From an uncultured Spirochaetales bacterium (GTDB taxonomy: Bacteria > Spirochaetota > Spirochaetia > Sphaerochaetales > Sphaerochaetaceae): a DNA stretch of 13,685 bases. The translations under genes and the position numbers were made by a program. Position 1 is the first letter of the stretch; each line of letters opens with the position of its first letter. Below, in pieces: positions 12,197 through 13,685 of this stretch. Below the pieces are notes generated by a model. The model did not search any database. It saw nothing but the letters and a program-made list of their open reading frames with translations, and was not told the origin of the DNA. Where the stretch lies: contig CALFMX010000271.1 in assembly GCA_937902565.1 (NCBI GenBank), positions 1 through 13,685 on the forward strand, given 5' to 3'.

Positions 12197-13685
12197 GTGA
12201 GGATCCAGCGCCTTGACCCCCTCGTTGCCCAGCGGATAGCCGCAGGCGAGGTCATTGAACGACCCGCCTCGGTTGTCCGTGAGCTCGTCGACAACGCCCT
12301 CGATGCCGGAGGTGACGAGATCACCGTCAGCCTCGAGGAGGGAGGCCTCTCCCAGATCAAGGTGATCGACAATGGTGGGGGTATCGCCGCCGATGACCTG
12401 ATCCTCCTCTGTGAGAGCCACGCAACCAGCAAGGTGCGCGAACTCGATGATCTCTACCACATCACCAGCATGGGGTTTCGCGGCGAAGCGCTCTACTCCA
12501 TCGCCGCGGTGAGCACCATCACCATCCAAAGCTCCTACCAGGGCGAACGTGCCTATCAGATCACGGTCGACAACGGCGTCAAGGGTGAGGTTGTCCCCGG
12601 CGGCCCGGCCAAGGGGACCATCGTCACCGTCGACAACCTCTTCTCCGAGCTGCCGGCCAGGCGCCAGTTCCTCAAGCGGGCTGCCACCGAGGCAACGATG
12701 GCACGCCAGCTCCTTATCCAGAAGGCCCTCGCCTTCCCTGAACGCTCGTTCCGCCTCTACCAGGATGGGAAACTCCGCCTCGACCTGGCCCCCACGACAG
12801 CCAAGGGCCGGGTCATCGACGTCCTCTCCCTGAACCAACCGGTTGCAGAGTCCGAGATGGTCGAGCTGAGCACGCAGGCGGACCGCTACAGCCTCTATGC
12901 CGTAGCCTCCAAGGGTTCGCTCTTCAGAAGCGACCGCTCCCATATCAAGATCTACGTCAACGGGAGGCCGGTTGATGAGTACTCCCTCGTCCAGGCGGTC
13001 ACCTATGGCTACGGCGAGCAGCTGCCCGGCGGCTCCTTCCCCTACTGCTACCTCTTTATCACCGTCGACCCGACACTCGTTGACTTCAATATTCACCCTA
13101 CCAAGCGTGAGGTGAAGATCCGCAACAAGGCGGAGATACACCACCAGGTGGGCGTGATGATCCGCAGCCAACTCAAGGGCTCGATCCCCCGCCTCACCCC
13201 CCAGCCGGCCCGCTATGACCGTGAGCTCTTCACGCCCACCGGAGAGACGCATGTGCGAAGCGGCAAGAGCGCATACACGCCACGGGCCATGGAACGATCC
13301 ACCCCCATCGACCCCGAGTGGTTCGAGAAGGCGCGGGAGATCCTTGGAGAGCACAAGGGCAGCACCACAAAGAGCTACGATGAGATGGAGTGGGGTAAAC
13401 CCGTGGGACAGGAGGAGCGCTTCATCTACCTCGGCCAAGCCTTCAACCTCTTCCTCATCGCCCAAAAGGGGGATGAGCTCTACCTTGTCGACCAACACGC
13501 CGCCCACGAACGCCTCATCTTCGACCAGGTGAGGAGCAAGACGCTGAGCCAGAACCTCCTCATCCCCCTCCCCTTCGAGGTGAGCGAGGACGTTGGCGAC
13601 TACCTCAGGGCCAATGTCGATATCTATCTGAACCTGACCTCCCGGGCCGAACGTAACTTCCCTCGAAGGGACGGTATGCGGTCCC
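12197..13685 (+). CDS. mutL: DNA mismatch repair protein MutL, 3' partial
   Basis: 496 codons are visible and the frame is open to the window end. MutL couples mismatch recognition by MutS to strand incision and removal. The GHKL ATPase motifs are complete: VRELVDNALDAGG (E29, N33), DNGGGI (D58), TSKVRELDDLYHITSMGFRGEAL (78-99), and later VDFNIHPTKREVKI (295-308). After a variable linker, the C-terminal dimerisation/endonuclease domain begins with DQHAAHERLIFD. This matches the endonuclease motif DQHA-x2-E-x4-E except that the final Glu is Asp. The start is a GTG at 12197 with GAGG eight bases upstream; the gene begins two bases after the FecR-barrel stop. The last dozen visible residues look less like MutL and may reflect an end-of-window sequence error. 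Confidence 0.96.
   Translation, partial: MRIQRLDPLVAQRIAAGEVIERPASVVRELVDNALDAGGDEITVSLEEGGLSQIKVIDNGGGIAADDLILLCESHATSKVRELDDLYHITSMGFRGEALYSIAAVSTITIQSSYQGERAYQITVDNGVKGEVVPGGPAKGTIVTVDNLFSELPARRQFLKRAATEATMARQLLIQKALAFPERSFRLYQDGKLRLDLAPTTAKGRVIDVLSLNQPVAESEMVELSTQADRYSLYAVASKGSLFRSDRSHIKIYVNGRPVDEYSLVQAVTYGYGEQLPGGSFPYCYLFITVDPTLVDFNIHPTKREVKIRNKAEIHHQVGVMIRSQLKGSIPRLTPQPARYDRELFTPTGETHVRSGKSAYTPRAMERSTPIDPEWFEKAREILGEHKGSTTKSYDEMEWGKPVGQEERFIYLGQAFNLFLIAQKGDELYLVDQHAAHERLIFDQVRSKTLSQNLLIPLPFEVSEDVGDYLRANVDIYLNLTSRAERNFPRRDGMRS

Noticed and set aside
12191..13507. A 438-codon open frame on the minus strand opposite mutL
   Set aside because: mutL on the plus strand has all family motifs; the antisense frame is low-complexity and has no recognisable domain.

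Overview
The window is 13.7 kb of fairly GC-rich bacterial DNA with nine complete protein genes, two genes cut by the window ends, one gene relic, and several readable promoters and terminators. The likeliest source is a spirochete of the Sphaerochaeta type. Grounds are the TAXI-type TRAP transporter, a LarA-family protein, spirochete-like lipoprotein and outer-membrane genes, and a FecR-domain protein ending in a beta barrel, all next to mutL. There is no rRNA or other marker gene, so the taxon is an inference of moderate confidence.

Layout. (1) 1-2987, plus strand: the end of a TAXI TRAP solute-binding protein, a DUF1850 protein and a fused TRAP permease, tightly packed as one operon and closed by a hairpin terminator that can serve both strands. 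(2) 3052-4388: three small envelope genes. These are a minus-strand protein with two membrane helices and a Lys/Ala/Pro tail, a plus-strand lipoprotein, and a minus-strand exported protein whose 3' end overlaps the lipoprotein gene. The first two diverge from a compact shared promoter region. (3) 4389-6060: a LarA-family (nickel-pincer racemase/epimerase) gene behind a promoter that carries several TTGT-N2-ACAA operator-like sites, followed by a perfect hairpin terminator. (4) 6084-6213, minus strand: a 130-bp relic in which the start of a DUF1537 four-carbon acid sugar kinase is joined directly to the last codons of a PdxA-family dehydrogenase. This is the scar of a lost sugar-acid operon. 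(5) 6308-8280: an HD-domain phosphohydrolase with a possibly leaderless promoter, coupled to a TtcA-like PP-loop protein. (6) 8353-12194: two consecutive exported proteins, a probable beta-barrel protein and a FecR-domain/Pro-Glu linker/beta-barrel protein. (7) 12197 to the end: mutL, starting with GTG two bases after the barrel gene and cut by the window end.

The TRAP operon imports an unknown organic acid or amino acid. The LarA homologue keeps all catalytic and cofactor residues, but its substrate is not fixed by sequence. The neighbouring kinase/PdxA relic suggests, as an inference only, that the locus once handled aldonic acids such as threonate or erythronate rather than lactate. Genes from 6308 onward all run on the plus strand with short gaps and may be co-transcribed into mutL. 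I did not find a clear new defence or mobile system. The most interesting observations are the relic, the operator array and the FecR-barrel pair.
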